Source: Deltaproteobacteria bacterium (lineage in GTDB: Bacteria > Desulfobacterota > Desulfarculia > Adiutricales > Adiutricaceae). From it: a stretch of DNA of 64,000 bases. Below, one piece after another: positions 38,886-48,863 of this stretch (position 1 is its first letter; the number at the start of each line of letters is the position of its first letter). Location of the stretch: NCBI GenBank assembly GCA_031263485.1, contig JAISFS010000074.1:1-64000 (forward strand), in the 5' to 3' direction. Below the pieces are notes generated by a model. It did no database searches and was not told the origin of the DNA. It was given only the letters and a program-made list of their open reading frames with translations. The position numbers were made by a program, and so were the translations under genes.

Positions 38886-39650
38886 CTAGAGGTTCAGGGT
38901 GACGGTCTGGCGGTGGCCGCCGGCGTCGAAGTTCAGCGTCAGCCGCCGGGGCTGGGCGCTTTCCGCGGGGAAGTACAGGAAGCCCGAGGCCTCGGCGCCG
39001 GCCGACACGGTGCGGTGGTCGATGGATCTGGACGAGAAGTCACGCACGACGTCCCCGGAGGTGTTGGAGGAGTCGGTGCCCATGCCCAGGACGGCGCTGG
39101 ACGCGCCGGCGCCGGCGCCGATGGCCGCGCCTTTGCCGGCCGCCTCGCCCACGTTGGTGCCGGAGGCGACCCCAACCGCCGCGCCGATTATGGCCCCGGC
39201 GAGGCCCCAGGTGACCGTGCGCTTAACGCCCTTCTCGCCGTCCAGGCTTCCGGAGGTGTAGTCGTTGATGCGGTTATAGACCACATCGGAAGGGAGCACG
39301 TCCCAGACAAGGCCCTTGGCGTCCTCGATCCGGGAGCCTTCCAGGATTGTGACGGAGTCCGGCCCGGAGTTCTGGACCATGACCTGCACCGGCACGACCC
39401 CGGCCTTCTTGAGGTCGAAGCCGAAAAGCGCGTTCAGGTCCTGGGAGGAGTAGAAGGCCACGGCCCCGACGGAGGCGTTGGCCACGTGGGCCTGGCCCGG
39501 GTAGCCGGAGAGGGGCCGCACGGGAACTGCCCTGTACTCGTAGCGCGGCCCGCAGGATGCGACGGAAAGGCCCATAACGGCCAGGATGGCCAGAGAGATC
39601 CCTATCTGCTGGAGGGGTCCGGAGCGTCTTTCAAGGCGGATGGCTTTCAT
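38886..39650 (-). CDS. Glycine-zipper lipoprotein
   Basis: 254 residues from ATG 39650 (GGAG 6 bases upstream). A signal sequence ends in the lipobox SVASC. The first ~100 mature residues are a mixed alpha/beta domain of unknown family (VSAVAFYSSQDLNALFGFDL-like segment). A glycine-zipper membrane segment follows (GLAGAIIGAAVGVASG to KGAAIGAGAGASSAV), then a small beta-rich C-terminus. It is probably bound to the outer membrane and inserted through the zipper. It ends directly before mlaE, so it may be part of the lipid-transport operon. Specific function unknown. Confidence 0.75.
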   Translation of the reverse strand: MKAIRLERRSGPLQQIGISLAILAVMGLSVASCGPRYEYRAVPVRPLSGYPGQAHVANASVGAVAFYSSQDLNALFGFDLKKAGVVPVQVMVQNSGPDSVTILEGSRIEDAKGLVWDVLPSDVVYNRINDYTSGSLDGEKGVKRTVTWGLAGAIIGAAVGVASGTNVGEAAGKGAAIGAGAGASSAVLGMGTDSSNTSGDVVRDFSSRSIDHRTVSAGAEASGFLYFPAESAQPRRLTLNFDAGGHRQTVTLNL

Positions 39651-39882
39651 TTGCGACTCCGACCGGCCTCCCGTGCGCCCGCAGGCCGGAGGCCGGGTCA
39701 TGGGCCAGGCGGCGGGTAGCCGCCCGGGCGTCAGGGGAGAGTGTGCCGCCTCCGACCGGAAGGGAAGGGGGGGCGGCCAGGGGCGCGGGCTGGAGTCTGA
39801 TGAATGGGGTCGGGCGGACCGCTTGCGGAGCGAACGCCGGGCTTGTGCGGGCGATCGCCGGGCTTGGCGGGCGGTGCCCGAG

Positions 39883-40380
39883 CTACATGGCGCCCAGCTC
39901 CTCGGCCGAGAGCACCAGGTCGATGTTCAGGAGGATCTTCACCCCGTCGCCGGTCTTGGCCATGCCCAGGATGAAGTTCATGTCGATGGTCGATCCGAAG
40001 GCGGGGGCAGGCTCGATTTCGTGGGCCTGGATGTTGATGACCTCGGAGACGGTATCCACCACGATGCCGATGGGGATGTTCCCGGTCAGTCCCTTGACCT
40101 CAACGACGATGATGCTGGTGCGCTCGGTGTATTCCTCCTCGGGGAGCCCGAACTTCAGTCGGAGGTCCACCACAGGGATGACCTGGCCGCGGAGGTTGAT
40201 GACCCCCTTCAGGAACAGGGGCGTCTGGGGGACCGGGGTCACGGGGAGCATGCCGATTATCTCGCGGACCTTCAGGATGCCGATGCCGTAGCCTTCGCCG
40301 GCCAGCTGGAAGGTCAGGTACTTTCCGTCGTTCTCGGTCGAGACTGGCGCGGTTTCGACTTTCTGGGTCGCTTCTGACAT
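39883..40380 (-). CDS. cheW: Chemotaxis adaptor CheW
   Basis: Couples receptors to the kinase CheA. The 165-residue protein is a single CheW domain, with YLTFQLAGEGYGIGILKVREII, PVTPVPQTPLFLKGVINLRGQVIPVVDLR and a C-terminal GDGVKILLNIDLVLS. ATG 40380 fits the family start; frames further upstream lack motifs. No other chemotaxis gene is in the window, so it is a lone adaptor serving a system encoded elsewhere. Confidence 0.96.
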   Translation of the reverse strand: MSEATQKVETAPVSTENDGKYLTFQLAGEGYGIGILKVREIIGMLPVTPVPQTPLFLKGVINLRGQVIPVVDLRLKFGLPEEEYTERTSIIVVEVKGLTGNIPIGIVVDTVSEVINIQAHEIEPAPAFGSTIDMNFILGMAKTGDGVKILLNIDLVLSAEELGAM

Positions 40381-42709
40381 TTTCCGCCTCTTCTGGATGG
40401 GGGACCGGCGGCCCCGGCGGCCTGTCCGGGACGTGAGGACGCCGCCGAGGGCGGCTCCGCCGTCAAGGGTCAGGTTTAGGGGAGGGCACGGGACACTGGC
40501 CGGCCGCGCCGGCCGCAGGCGCCAGGAGTCCCGGAGATCGGGCATCCAGGCGATTTTCAATGATAAACCACTTTGTTGAGGGAGGCAAGGGGCCAGAACG
40601 GCTGGCGCCGCAAGGTTTAGGGTGTCCGAGGTCTCCGCGCGGCGCCAGGAGGGGAAGATGGCTCGGAAGGCGTTCCGGCACGCGCTCCGCGCACTTGAGG
40701 TCCGGACCGTTTCCGTGCGCAGGCCGTCGCCTCGGCCGACGCGAGACGGGGCAGGGAAGGCGGCTGGGCGGAGGGACGCGGCGGCTCGGGCTGCCCCGGC
40801 GTCTTTCGGGCCGCGGCCGAAGAGCCGCGCGTGATCGTGCGGCGGAGCGGTTCGCGCCGCGGTTCCCTGTCCGCAAGGGAGAGAGGCCGCGTTCGCGGAA
40901 AGGGTGACATCCGCAGGCGGGCGGTTATCGGCGGTAAAGCTTGAGGGGGGTTCCGGAATGCTTCCACCAGGGACGCCGATCCCGGGAAGCGTGAACCGAA
41001 CGGGATTTCCCGGCCCGTTGGAGCCGAAGGTTACTTCACGCCAAGGCGATCCCGAGGATAAGGGCTTGAATCGGGCGGAAGGAAGCCTCTCGCATGGCCT
41101 CTGCAGCGCCGTCTCACGTGCCGTCGGACATGGCACGTTACGCCAGGTGTCGCCGTGTCCCTGAACCGTTCGCCGTTTAGCGGACCAATGTCAACGACCT
41201 TGTTAGAAAGTATGCCTGAAGATGGCCTGGAAGGCAGACATGGGCCGATCGTCTGTGCCGGACTTTCTGGACTTTTGACCCGGGCGGCCGCGCACGGAGG
41301 GTTGCTATCATGAAACGTCTTCTTGGGCGACACAGCCACGAGCCCCCGCCATGTTGTCATGGTATCAAAGGTTTCATGCGCCGGGGCGTCGATAATCAAC
41401 ATGAACGCGTAAGGAGATTCATGGTTGAGAATCCCCTAGACGGTGCCAGCTCTTCCGTTGAAGAATCCATGTCATTCAGCCTTAGGTCGTATACATTTTT
41501 AAGCCGCAGACATTGTTTTGCGGCAAACACAGCTTCGCGAATGGCCCGGACATGTCGGCATGCCCGAATATCTTCGGGCGGTCATCGGTCATCAGTCATC
41601 GGCGAGGCGAACGGTTCTGGTAAAGGTTTCGCGAGGTCCCGGAAAGGGGATTCGCGAGCGCCGCGAAGCCGCGGTCTCGGCGGGGCCGTACAGGATGATG
41701 GCACGGATGGCGCTATGCCGGTTCCCGGCTGTCATGGAATGTGAAGCGGCGGAAGAGGAAGCCTAGCCGTTGCCTTTCGGGATAGGCTTCCGGGATAGGC
41801 TTTCGGGAAATGCGCGTCTCGACCGTCCTGAGGCCTACGTCGTGAACGCCATTTCGCCCCTGAATTTCCCGCTTCGCCCTGGAGGTTTCCGTCTCCCGAT
41901 GCAGATCAAGTCGCCGCTGCCGTCCAGGTTCCTCGCGGCGCCCTCGTACTCTCGGGGCAAGGGCGGGGATGGGGTGGGCATTCCCGCCGGACGGCCAGCC
42001 CGGCCTTTCGTCTTGACGCCTGCAGTTCCAGGAAACCCTTTTCGCGGCGGAATTCGGTCGGCGCGGCATCGGTTTCAGGCTCGCCCGTGAAGGACGAGGG
42101 ATGGCCGAGGGTATAGGAAGGCGCGGGGACGGCGGAGTTTTCCGTGCTGTTGAAGAGCACGTGCCCGGATGGGGCGTGCCCTGGCATGGCGGTCGCGGAC
42201 GCGGCGCGCCCTGGCGAGACGGTAACAGACGCGGCTGACCCTGACCCTGTCGTGCCCAGCGAGGGACATCGGTGTCACCCCGGCAAGGCGTGATCCGGGG
42301 GAGCTTATGCGCCCGGGAATTCCTTAAGCCAGCCGGTCCCGAAGATCTCGCGGGACTCCTTCAGGAAATCCAGGATCATCGCCTCGCAGACGCCCCCCGT
42401 CAGGGCCAGCGGGGAGACGGGTTCCGGGCGTCCGTCTTCGTACAGGCGAGTCGCGCACGTCCCGATTTCAAGGTCCCGGGAGTTTGCCGCGTCCAGGGTG
42501 GACGTTCCTCCGGTCCCGAGGCCGAGAAACGCGATTGAGCGGCGATCGGTTTAGACCAGGACCGGGGTGCCGTTGCCCGCGAGGTGATGGCGGCAGGCCT
42601 GGCCCGAAAATATGACCGAAACCATCGGTCAGGCCGCAGCGCGGACTTCGGCGGAATCGTTGCAGGGCACGTGCGCGGGCGGACGTGTCCCGCAGGGGAG
42701 GTCCTGCGA
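40381..42709. other. Long GC-rich region without genes
   Basis: About 2.3 kb upstream of cheW and downstream of the AIM24-like gene. Many open frames on both strands, none with family features. I see no RNA gene. Confidence 0.4.
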
Positions 42710-42787
42710 GCGCGGGCGGCGTGAGTGCGCGGGCGGCGTGAGTGCGCGGACGGCGTGAGTGCGCGGACGGCCTGAGTGCGCGGACGG
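42710..42787. repeat. 17-bp tandem repeat, about 4.6 copies
   Basis: Unit GCGCGGACGGCGTGAGT at 42710, 42727, 42744 and 42761, with a partial copy to 42787. It ends immediately before the stop codon of the AIM24-like gene (42794). Confidence 0.9.
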
Positions 42788-42793
42788 GCAGGC

Positions 42794-43468
42794 TCAGACC
42801 GTGCCATGGTGGAGGCCCGCCGGATTGCGGGTCTGGATGTAGACCGTGCCCGGCCCGACGAAGGCGCACACCAGCCCCTCGCCGGAGGTGATGGACGTCA
42901 CGATGGACGCGGAGGCCTTGCGGATCTCGTACCGCATGGTGTCGTCCCAGGCGACCAGGTGGCCGTTGTCCACGTTGACGGCCTTGCCCGGCGGGATATG
43001 GAGTGGGTGGATGGCCCCGTAGGAGCTCAGGAATAGAATGCCCTGGCCCGATGCCCTCAGGATGAAGAAGCCCTCCTTGGAGAAGAGGCCCTTGGCCAGG
43101 CCCTGCGAGACGGTCTCCACCGTTACGCCGAAGGTGCTGGCCAGGAAGCCGTCCTTCTGGATGCGGAGCCGCGTCTGCCCGTTCATCTGCACGGGCATGA
43201 TGCCTCCGGGGAAGGAGGGGGAGAAGTAGGCCTCGCCGGGACCCGAGGTGGCGGTGACTTGCTGGAAGAAGGCCTTTTCCTTGGAGAGGAACTTCCTGGC
43301 CAGGCCCTGCAGGACCCCGCCCTCCATCTTGGCGGAGAGCTGCAGGTGGGCGTCCATGGCCACCATGGCTCCGCTCTCGGCCTTGAAGGTTTCGCCCTGG
43401 TCCAGGCGGTACAGGAGCATGGGGAATGCCTCGCCGTAGAGGATCTCGTACTTGGGCAGAGGGTTCAT
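42794..43468 (-). CDS. AIM24 / TIGR00266 family protein
   Basis: 224 residues matching the AIM24 family of beta-sandwich proteins (TIGR00266), with YRLDQGETFKAESGAMVAMD near the start, a central GGIMPVQMNGQTRL and the Gly-rich strand GEGLVCAFVGPGTVYIQTRN at the end. Bacterial members have no proven function; a yeast relative affects mitochondrial membrane organisation. ATG 43468 has AAGGAG upstream. No signal peptide. It stands alone. Confidence 0.9.
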   Translation of the reverse strand: MNPLPKYEILYGEAFPMLLYRLDQGETFKAESGAMVAMDAHLQLSAKMEGGVLQGLARKFLSKEKAFFQQVTATSGPGEAYFSPSFPGGIMPVQMNGQTRLRIQKDGFLASTFGVTVETVSQGLAKGLFSKEGFFILRASGQGILFLSSYGAIHPLHIPPGKAVNVDNGHLVAWDDTMRYEIRKASASIVTSITSGEGLVCAFVGPGTVYIQTRNPAGLHHGTV

Positions 43469-43745
43469 GTTCGCTGACTCCTTAGGGATGCCGGCTTTCG
43501 GGGCGCGGGAAGGGGCATGGGGGATGGGCGGCGGCTGGCGAGGACCGCCGGAGCGGACAGTGACGCTATGTGCTTTGAATCGCTAGGATTTTGCCACATT
43601 CGGGCCTGTCAGTCAATAATCGGGAGCCGTCAGGCGCCTGTGTCGACGGATGGGAAACGTCAGGCGGGGCAGACGCGAAAGATGTCGAGACGGAAAATTC
43701 GGCGGGGCAGGCGCGGAGGATACGGAGACGGGTAATCGGGGCGGT
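43469..43745. other. Upstream region of AIM24-like gene
   Basis: No gene or clear promoter identified. Confidence 0.4.
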
Positions 43746-44018
43746 TTAAGCTGAAGCTGATGAGCCGGGAGATTCGGAGCGGCTTAAGCTGAAGCTGATG
43801 AGCCGGGAGATTCAGAGCGGCTTAAGCTGAAGCTGATGAGCCGGGAGATTCGGAGCGGCTTAAGCTGAAGCTGATGAGCCGGGAGATTCGGGGCGGCTTA
43901 CGCCGAAGCTGATGATGAGTCGGGAGATTCGGGACAGCATAAGCTGAAGCTGATGATGAATCTGGAGATCCGGGATAGTATACGCCGAAGCTGATGATGA
44001 GTCGGGAGATTCGGACGG
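43746..44018. repeat. 38/41-bp tandem repeat, about 7 copies
   Basis: Four 38-base units start at 43746, 43784, 43822 and 43860 and are nearly identical (TTAAGCTGAAGCTGATGAGC then CGGGAGATTCGGAGCGGC). Three more-diverged units at 43898, 43939 and 43980 are 41 bases long because of an extra GAT. Neither array keeps a reading frame as a whole. Units at the left end are the most homogeneous. Confidence 0.9.
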
Positions 44019-44519
44019 GGGAAGCGGAAGATGAGGCGGGTAGGGATGCGGAAGTCATAGAGGCGTGAGGGGACGTCTTCAGTTGTCCCAATGGCGGAAA
44101 CGGCACTGTTTTCCGGCGTTCACGGACAATGTGGTGAATGCGGCGGAGATGCCGTGACGTGATCCGTTCGCAGTCGGCATTATTTCGTCTTGACGGCGCC
44201 GCGGATTCGGTCAGGGAGAGGCGGTGGAACACGGGGCGAAACGCCCAAATTCGACTTAAATTCAAGAATCCGGCGCCTTCTCGTTTCAGGATTCCCGTAA
44301 CGGCGACGGGTTCACCATGACCTCTGCGGAAGAACCGCTCCAAGGGCCCCGTCACTGCCTTTCGCCGGAGGTCTGCGTTGCGTGCCTTGTGCCATACGGC
44401 CTCTGTCGCCCGGTAGTCCGCGCGGCAACCGACAGGTCTCAGTCCTGTAGGTAGCGCGGCTCGCCGCGGATATGGCGGTCGGGCTTGCGGTGGGCCTTCA
44501 GGCAGGGCCGCCCGAAAGA
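44019..44519. other. No gene recognised
   Basis: Non-coding as far as I can see, downstream of the first RRM gene. Confidence 0.4.
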
Positions 44520-44553
44520 GAAGGCCCCGCGCGCCGAGGCGTGCGGGGCCTTC
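44520..44553 (-). terminator. Hairpin after the first RRM gene
   Basis: An 11-bp perfect stem, GAAGGCCCCGC (44520-44530) with GCGGGGCCTTC (44543-44553). On the minus strand it is followed by a short pyrimidine run (TCTTTC), so it is a probable terminator. Confidence 0.6.
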
Positions 44554-44621
44554 GTGGAGGGGTCCTCCGGCAGGCCGGGGTACCTGCGGTTGGGATTGGC
44601 CGGCGGGCCGGGGAAGATGGC

Positions 44622-44876
44622 CTAGCCGGTGCGGACGTCGCGGTGGCGGGCCTCGACCTTGAGGGTGCGGCCGCCGAAGTCGGTGCCGTTCAGGGAAGCC
44701 AAGGCGTCCTCGGCCGCCTGGTCGTCCATGTCGATGAAGCCGAAGCCGCGGGGGCGTCCGGACTCCCTGTGGAAGATGAGGTTAACGGAGTGGACGGTGC
44801 CGAAGCGTCCGAAGAGTTCGGCTATCTCGGCCTGGGTCGCGGCGAAGGGAAGGTTCCCGATGAATAGCGTTTTCAA
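44622..44876 (-). CDS. RRM-type RNA-binding protein A
   Basis: 84 residues forming one RNA recognition motif, with RNP2 LFIGNL near the start and RNP1 RGFGFIDM. Such small bacterial RRM proteins bind single-stranded RNA and are often linked to cold response. The start is TTG 44876 (TTGAAAACG, giving MKTLF), aligned with the ATG of its paralogue; the ribosome-binding site is weak. It lacks the Gly/Arg tail of protein B. The two genes are in tandem, about 780 bases apart. Confidence 0.9.
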   Translation of the reverse strand: MKTLFIGNLPFAATQAEIAELFGRFGTVHSVNLIFHRESGRPRGFGFIDMDDQAAEDALASLNGTDFGGRTLKVEARHRDVRTG

Positions 44877-45621
44877 AACGGTGCGGTCTTTCCCCGCCGG
44901 GGCGTCTGGCGAGCCCGGGCGGAATCAGGTCATTGGGCGGGCTTGCCGCCCGGCCCAAGGTGCCGCGGGGGTATTCCCCGAAGGCGGTGGACGTGAGCAC
45001 GGAAGGTGGACTGCGGCGCCGGGGGCGGACACGCCTCCGGCATGCGCCTGCTCCGCTTCAGGGGCGGGGCGGGCGCGGCGGGATCAGGTCAACTCTCCCC
45101 ATGGGGGGAGGCCATGCGCCGATGAAGGCGCGCCTATAGGGAACGGGTGCCCCTGTCAGGCGCTCCGGGAGCGTTCTTGTTGTCCGGGAAGAGAAGGAAG
45201 GCTTTGGGGCCCCTTGGGGCCCCTCGTCTCAAGAGGGGGATGGGCGGGTGACAGGACCTGTCCCCGGCGGGCGAGATCCGGGCCGCCGGACGGCCTGTGA
45301 AGGCCGGGCGGGCATGGCGGGACCGGCTGCGCCGGGGTTTCGGGCCTGGGGGGCGCTTCCCGTCGTCCCGGATAGGGCCGGCGGGAAGCCCGCTTCAAGG
45401 GGGGTTCCCTTTCGTGTTCCATCAAAGCCTGGAAAGCGGATGACGCTGGAGATGTCTGAAGGGCGGGAAACGGTAAGCTGTGTCGGCGGAACTCCCCTCG
45501 CTGGAAAAGGCTTCAAGGGATCGGCAAAAGGGCAATCGTCTCGTCCGGGACGGGCCCGGACGGGGAAGGCTTCAAGGCCGTGAGGCTCAAGGCGTCCCGG
45601 GGCAACCCCGGCGACCTGCGG
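44877..45621. other. Spacer between the two RRM genes
   Basis: No gene seen. A self-complementary GGGGCCCC pair lies around 45208-45226. Frames here look like GC artefacts. Confidence 0.4.
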
Positions 45622-45657
45622 AAGGAAAACGGGCCCCCGCGGAGGGTTTGGCCCGTT
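45622..45657 (-). terminator. Rho-independent terminator of the second RRM gene
   Basis: AACGGGCC (45628-45635) pairs with GGCCCGTT (45650-45657). On the minus strand the stem is followed by TTTTCCTT. It overlaps the stop codon of the gene. Confidence 0.75.
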
Positions 45658-45946
45658 AGTCCCTCCTGTAGCCTCCGCCGCCGCCGCCCCTGTTTCCGCG
45701 GTCCTCGCGGCTCCGGGCCTCGTTGACCCGCAGGCTGCGGCCGCCGAGTTCGGTGCCGTTCAGCGCGTCGATGGCCTTGACGGCCTCCTCGGGGTCCATC
45801 TCGACGAAGGCGAAGCCGCGGGGTCGGCCGGTCTCCTTGTCATTGATGACGTTTACGGAGTGAACCGTGCCGAAGCGGCCGAAGAGGTCGCTGATCTCGG
45901 CCTGGGTGGAGCTGAACGGCAGGTTGCCAACATAAATCGTTTTCAT
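45656..45946 (-). CDS. RRM-type RNA-binding protein B with Gly/Arg tail
   Basis: 96 residues. RNP2 IYVGNL, RNP1 RGFAFVEM, then a short tail [12 protein letters not shown] typical of bacterial RRM (Rbp-type) proteins. Most of the RRM is identical or similar to protein A, so the pair arose by duplication. ATG 45946 has GGAGA upstream. Expected to bind mRNA; targets unknown. Confidence 0.93.
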   Translation of the reverse strand: MKTIYVGNLPFSSTQAEISDLFGRFGTVHSVNVINDKETGRPRGFAFVEMDPEEAVKAIDALNGTELGGRSLRVNEARSREDRGNRGGGGGGYRRD

Positions 45947-47104
45947 TGTGAACGTCTCCGTGAAGCGCCCTGGCTCCTGTCTGGAGTCTGGGTAATAAGG
46001 AAGGAAAGTGCGGGTCCGATGACCGGACCTTTAAGGCGCCCGAAAAAACAAGAAACCCCCGATCCGCTCCCGCGCCATAGGGCATGGCCTAGGCCGGGCC
46101 GGATAAAGGGCTTCCATATTTAATTTCAGGGAAAAGTTTGGTTCTGGAATGGAAGATGTCTCAAAAGGGGAAACCTTGGCAAAAAGCGGGAAAGAGCCGA
46201 GGGCGGGGAAGCGGCGCCTGCCCCGGGTTCCGGGCCCGTCTACGGGCGACCGTCGAGGGCGCCTGCGGCGCCATAAGGCCTGAGAGCGACCCCTTGGGTC
46301 GGCCGGGAGGCGCGGCGGGGGTTCGATTTGGATTATCACACCGGATAACCCAAAAAGCAAGAGAAAAAAAACCGGCGGAGCCTGGGCGCGATCGCCGGTC
46401 GCCTTTCGGGCCGATGGCTCCGGCAGACCGGAAGGCGCATGGTTGCGCGGTTTTCGGGGCACCGGACCCCTGCGGCGCCACTCAGGCGGCAGGCCGCGCC
46501 CCGGGGAGCTAAGCGCCTGAAAACACGCGAGAATACTGTTTGTTCGTTCGTTTCGGAAAAAAATCGGAAAAAAATTGCGGGCGCCCGCGCAACGGGATGC
46601 GCACGGCTCGCGAAAGCCTGCGGATTCAAGGAAGTCGAAGAGAGTCTGTGCAATCCAGTTGCAAATCCGGATGGCGTTACCGGCGTTTTACGGGCTTTTC
46701 GCGCGATGACAGCGGGAGTTGCGTGGGGCAGGCGCCCGAAAGCGGAAAAAAATTGCGAGGCGGAAAGTTTCAGGATAATTATGAAAGAAAAAAATTGCGT
46801 AATTGAAAAAAATATCGAAAGAACCTAAAAAATGTGGGTTCCGGCGTTTTCGCGTTCCCGAAAGCGAGCCGTCTGAATCGGTGGCGAGGGGAGAGATCGA
46901 GGCCGCGGAAAAGGCGGCTTCGGAAAGGCGGACACTGAAATGCGGTTGCTGAAAGGCGTTGCGGAAGTCGATCGCGGGAAGGCGATTGCGGATAGCGGCT
47001 GGGAACGCGAAAGGCGATTTCGGGAGGCGTCCGTTGAAGGGGGCGAACACGCATAGGGAACAGGCCGCGGCCCCTTGGGGATCCTGTCGCGGCCCCTTGC
47101 GCGG
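45947..47104. other. Long upstream region of RRM gene B with A-tracts
   Basis: About 1.16 kb without a gene. Between 46557 and 46832 it carries six A6-A7 tracts, three of them followed by TTGCG. Around 46905-47030 there are loose repeats of GAAAGGCGATTNCGG. On the minus strand the A-tracts are T-tracts, and one (46568-46574) follows a GC-rich dyad, so it may terminate the his/amidotransferase transcript. Confidence 0.5.
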
Positions 47105-47893
47105 TCAGCCGAAAAAGCTTGCCGGCGTGAAGGGGTTGTTCATCCGGAGAATGGCGGACTCCACGAATCTCCTCAGGATCAGGACCGCGACGGGAGTCTT
47201 CCTCACGGGGAGACCAAGAGAGATGCCGTCGGGCGCCCCTTCGGGCGGGGTGCGGGGCCGCGGGACGGGCTGGCCGCCCTTCATGTCGTAGTGCCGCCGC
47301 GCGAAGGCGTTCATGGTCCAGCGGTCGAACTCCGGATGGAACTGGAGAGTCAGGACCTTCTCGGCGAAGCTCATGATCTGGCAGGGGTCGTGGGCGGAGC
47401 GGGCCAGTGTCCTCGCGCCCTTGGGGGGGTCCAGGACGGACTGGCTGTGGCTGAGGTTCCCCATGAAGCTTTGGGGAAGCCCGCGGAGGAGGGGATGGCT
47501 TTCCGCGTCCGGAAGCAGGGTCACCTCGTGGGTGCCCATCTCGAGTCCCAGCGGGTTCCAGTCCACCCGCCCGCCCAGGGCCCGGGCCACCAGCTGGTGG
47601 CCGTAACAGACGCCCAGGAGAGGCACCTCCCGCTCCGCCGTCTTCAGGAGGAAGTCCGTGAGCCTCAGGCTCCACAGGGGCCTTGCCGTCACCATGGACA
47701 GCGAGCCGGTCACGATGTAGCCGCAGTGCTCGCGCGGGTCCTTCGGGTAGCCGGGGTTGCGGGTGGCGTCCAGGATCGTGTATGACTCGGCGGGGATGGC
47801 GGCCTGCTTCACGAACATTTCGGGGAAGCTGTCCTTCAGGCCGTAGCGGCGGGGGATGTTGCCCGCCTGGAGGATCATGAGCGGGCCGGTCAC
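47105..47893 (-). CDS. Class I glutamine amidotransferase
   Basis: 262 residues, a stand-alone GATase domain of the GMP-synthase-like group. The nucleophile elbow is [10 protein letters not shown] with Cys96; the His-Glu pair is in QFHPEFD. The acceptor that receives the ammonia is unknown; related proteins act on amino acids or small metabolites. It starts at GTG 47893, overlapping the hisF stop by the GTGA motif, with GGGAGGG upstream, so it is co-translated with hisF. It does not replace HisH, which is present upstream. Confidence 0.88.
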   Translation of the reverse strand: MTGPLMILQAGNIPRRYGLKDSFPEMFVKQAAIPAESYTILDATRNPGYPKDPREHCGYIVTGSLSMVTARPLWSLRLTDFLLKTAEREVPLLGVCYGHQLVARALGGRVDWNPLGLEMGTHEVTLLPDAESHPLLRGLPQSFMGNLSHSQSVLDPPKGARTLARSAHDPCQIMSFAEKVLTLQFHPEFDRWTMNAFARRHYDMKGGQPVPRPRTPPEGAPDGISLGLPVRKTPVAVLILRRFVESAILRMNNPFTPASFFG

Positions 47894-48702
47894 GTTGCGG
47901 GCCCTCCCGCGCCGGAGGCGAAGGCCCCGGGTATCCGCACGGCGAGGCCCCTGGCGCGCAGCCGTTCCTTAATCGCCGGGAGAGGGAAGGTCCCGTAGTG
48001 GACGATGCTCGCGACGAGCGCGGCGGAGGCTCCGCCTCGGGTGAGGGCGTCGTAGAGGTGGTCGGGGTTTCCGGCGCCTCCCGAGGCGATGACGGGGATC
48101 TCCACGGCGTCCGAGATGAGCCGCGTGAGCTCCAGCTCGTAGCCGTCCAGGGTACCGTCCGCGTCGATGGAATTCAGGCAGATCTCGCCGGCACCGAGGC
48201 GCTCGGCCTCCCGCGCCCAGGCGAGGGCGTCCATACCAGTCGGGGTGCGGCCCCCGTCTATCACCACCTCGTATCCCGAGGGGCGCCCGGCGTCCGGGGC
48301 GACCTTCTTGGCGTCCATGCCAAGGACCACTGCCTGGGAGCCGAAGGCTTCCGCCCCGTCCGAGATGAGATCCGGGCGCCGCACCGCGGCGGAGTTGACG
48401 GAGATCTTCTCGGCCCCCGCCAGGAGGACGTCCCGCATGCGGCTTACGGAAGAGATGCCTCCGCCCACGCTGAAGGGAATGAAGATGGCCTCGGCCACCC
48501 GCTCCACCACCTGCAGCATGATGCCGCGGGACTCGGCGGAGGCGGTGATGTCGTAGAAGACTATCTCGTCCGCGCCGTCCAGGTAATAGCTCCTGGCCGC
48601 CTCAACAGGGTCGCCTATGTCGACGTTCCCCTTGAACTTCACGCCCTTCGTTAGCTGGCCGGCGCGGACGTCCAAGCAGACTATGATTCTCTTGCTGAGC
48701 AT
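47890..48702 (-). CDS. hisF: Imidazole glycerol phosphate synthase, cyclase subunit
   Basis: Closes the imidazole ring using ammonia from HisH, and releases AICAR for purine synthesis. The 270-residue (beta/alpha)8 barrel keeps both catalytic aspartates, Asp11 ([10 protein letters not shown]) and Asp130 ([10 protein letters not shown]), and the phosphate-binding SVGGGI and ASGGAGN loops. A Gly/Ala tail ([10 protein letters not shown]) extends past the usual end. It lies 161 bases downstream of hisH and overlaps the amidotransferase start. Confidence 0.96.
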   Translation of the reverse strand: MLSKRIIVCLDVRAGQLTKGVKFKGNVDIGDPVEAARSYYLDGADEIVFYDITASAESRGIMLQVVERVAEAIFIPFSVGGGISSVSRMRDVLLAGAEKISVNSAAVRRPDLISDGAEAFGSQAVVLGMDAKKVAPDAGRPSGYEVVIDGGRTPTGMDALAWAREAERLGAGEICLNSIDADGTLDGYELELTRLISDAVEIPVIASGGAGNPDHLYDALTRGGASAALVASIVHYGTFPLPAIKERLRARGLAVRIPGAFASGAGGPAT

Positions 48703-48863
48703 GCGGTTTGGCCTGCGCCGTCCCGGCGGAGGGCTCGGGCCGTCCGGCCCGAAAGGTCAGGGCCGTTTGTCCGGCCCAGGATCAGGACCGTCCGTCCGGC
48801 CAGAAAGGTCAGGGCGGTCCGGCGGCCCGAAGGAACCCGGGCCGTTCCGTAGCCCGGCGGAAG
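48703..48863. repeat. hisH-hisF spacer with imperfect repeats
   Basis: The 161-base gap contains several copies of GTCCGGCC and of GAAAGGTCAGGGC with spacing near 30-50 bases. Not coding. Confidence 0.55.

Noticed and set aside
43746-44018. CRISPR array
   Set aside because: The units abut directly with no unique spacers, repeats are imperfect, and no cas gene is present. The same holds for the other arrays.
45200-45230. GGGGCCCC palindromes as a terminator or origin element
   Set aside because: Such palindromes are frequent in GC-rich DNA. There is no T-run, and nothing else supports a function.
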